DNA from: Fischerella muscicola PCC 7414
GTDB taxonomy: Bacteria; Cyanobacteriota; Cyanobacteriia; Cyanobacteriales; Nostocaceae
Reading direction: 5' to 3'
Length of the DNA: 64,000 bases
NCBI RefSeq assembly: GCF_000317205.1
Contig: NZ_AJLK01000150.1
Span: 1-64,000, forward strand
This document shows positions 63,959 to 64,000 of the stretch, one piece after another (the first letter of the stretch is position 1; each line of letters starts with the position of its first letter). The translations under genes and the position numbers were made by a program. The notes beneath the pieces are model-generated. The model searched no databases. It saw only the letters and a list, made by a program, of their open reading frames with translations, and was not told the origin of the DNA.

Positions 63959-64000
63959 CTAACGCTTGATTTTGGCTTGGATTTGGTCAAAAACTGCTCC
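63959..64000 (-). CDS. C-terminal end of a sulfate-binding protein (partial)
   Basis: The last 13 codons plus stop (TAG at 63961-63959) read GAVFDQIQAKIKR, which matches the C-terminus of periplasmic sulfate-binding proteins (Sbp/CysP type). The gene continues beyond the window. Its location directly upstream of cysT supports this. Confidence 0.65.
   Translation of the reverse strand, partial: GAVFDQIQAKIKR

Overview
The window is cyanobacterial chromosome, most likely from a filamentous heterocyst-forming lineage (Nostocales sensu lato). The evidence is photosynthesis genes (allophycocyanin-B apcD, geranylgeranyl reductase chlP, a photosystem II S4 protein, the naphthoquinone gene menB), a cobalamin gene (cbiT), group 3 sigma factor sigF, very frequent HIP1 octamers (GCGATCGC), G/T-rich short tandem repeats (STRR) between genes, and a valyl-tRNA synthetase carrying the cyanobacterial CAAD membrane domain. 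I cannot name genus or species. No rRNA or tRNA gene was recognised.

Layout. 1-10.7 kb: a sugar nucleotidyltransferase, a DUF1232 protein, cbiT-cdsA, an AraC regulator, a Dps-like ferritin, a DUF2993 protein, an rsuA-type pseudouridine synthase followed by a RodZ-like protein, a frameshifted pentapeptide gene, a RAYT-type transposase with REP-like palindromes, and an SDR enzyme. 10.8-24 kb: an AI-2E permease, a DUF1614 protein, ftsH, a Phd/PIN toxin-antitoxin pair, a GH13 enzyme lacking its catalytic core, an exported protein, chlP, and an XRE regulator overlapping a scarred hybrid histidine kinase. 23.7-37.8 kb: ahcY, an MscS channel, an SDR, the PSII S4 protein, a GlcNAc-kinase-like gene beside an AmpG remnant, a lipoprotein/ATP-grasp pair resembling ygiB-ygiC, a GxxExxY protein and valS. 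38-44.6 kb: a DUF4129-DUF4350-MoxR-DUF58 cluster interrupted by a repeat field, a lone CRISPR-like repeat and a DUF6888/DUF6887 pair, then larE. 45-56 kb: apcD, rlmD, an anti-sigma-type ATPase, asnS, menB, an AAA ATPase, dusA and sigF. 56-64 kb: a Bax-inhibitor-1 family protein, a methyltransferase fused to the front half of a BsuBI/PstI-type endonuclease, a Crp/Fnr regulator, and a sulfate-transport operon (end of sbp, cysT, cysW) followed by three genes made only of NIL domains.

The most striking pattern is that several otherwise well-preserved genes have lost a central or essential segment. The GH13 protein lacks its nucleophile and acid/base region. The hybrid kinase has two separate in-frame excisions, both at HIP1-like sequence, that remove its ATPase domains and the receiver aspartates. 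The restriction endonuclease has lost its catalytic core, leaving an orphan methyltransferase. AmpG is reduced to its C-terminus. Either this genome tends to lose gene interiors between short repeats, or the assembly collapsed at these sites; read mapping would decide.

Other points of note are a REP-like hairpin inserted in frame inside the RAYT transposase gene, the NIL-only gene cluster next to sulfate permease genes and a CysR-like regulator, and the isolated CRISPR-type repeat. Spacers between genes are dominated by STRR heptads, GTAGAGACG-type palindromes and a roughly 85-bp dispersed repeat present three times.
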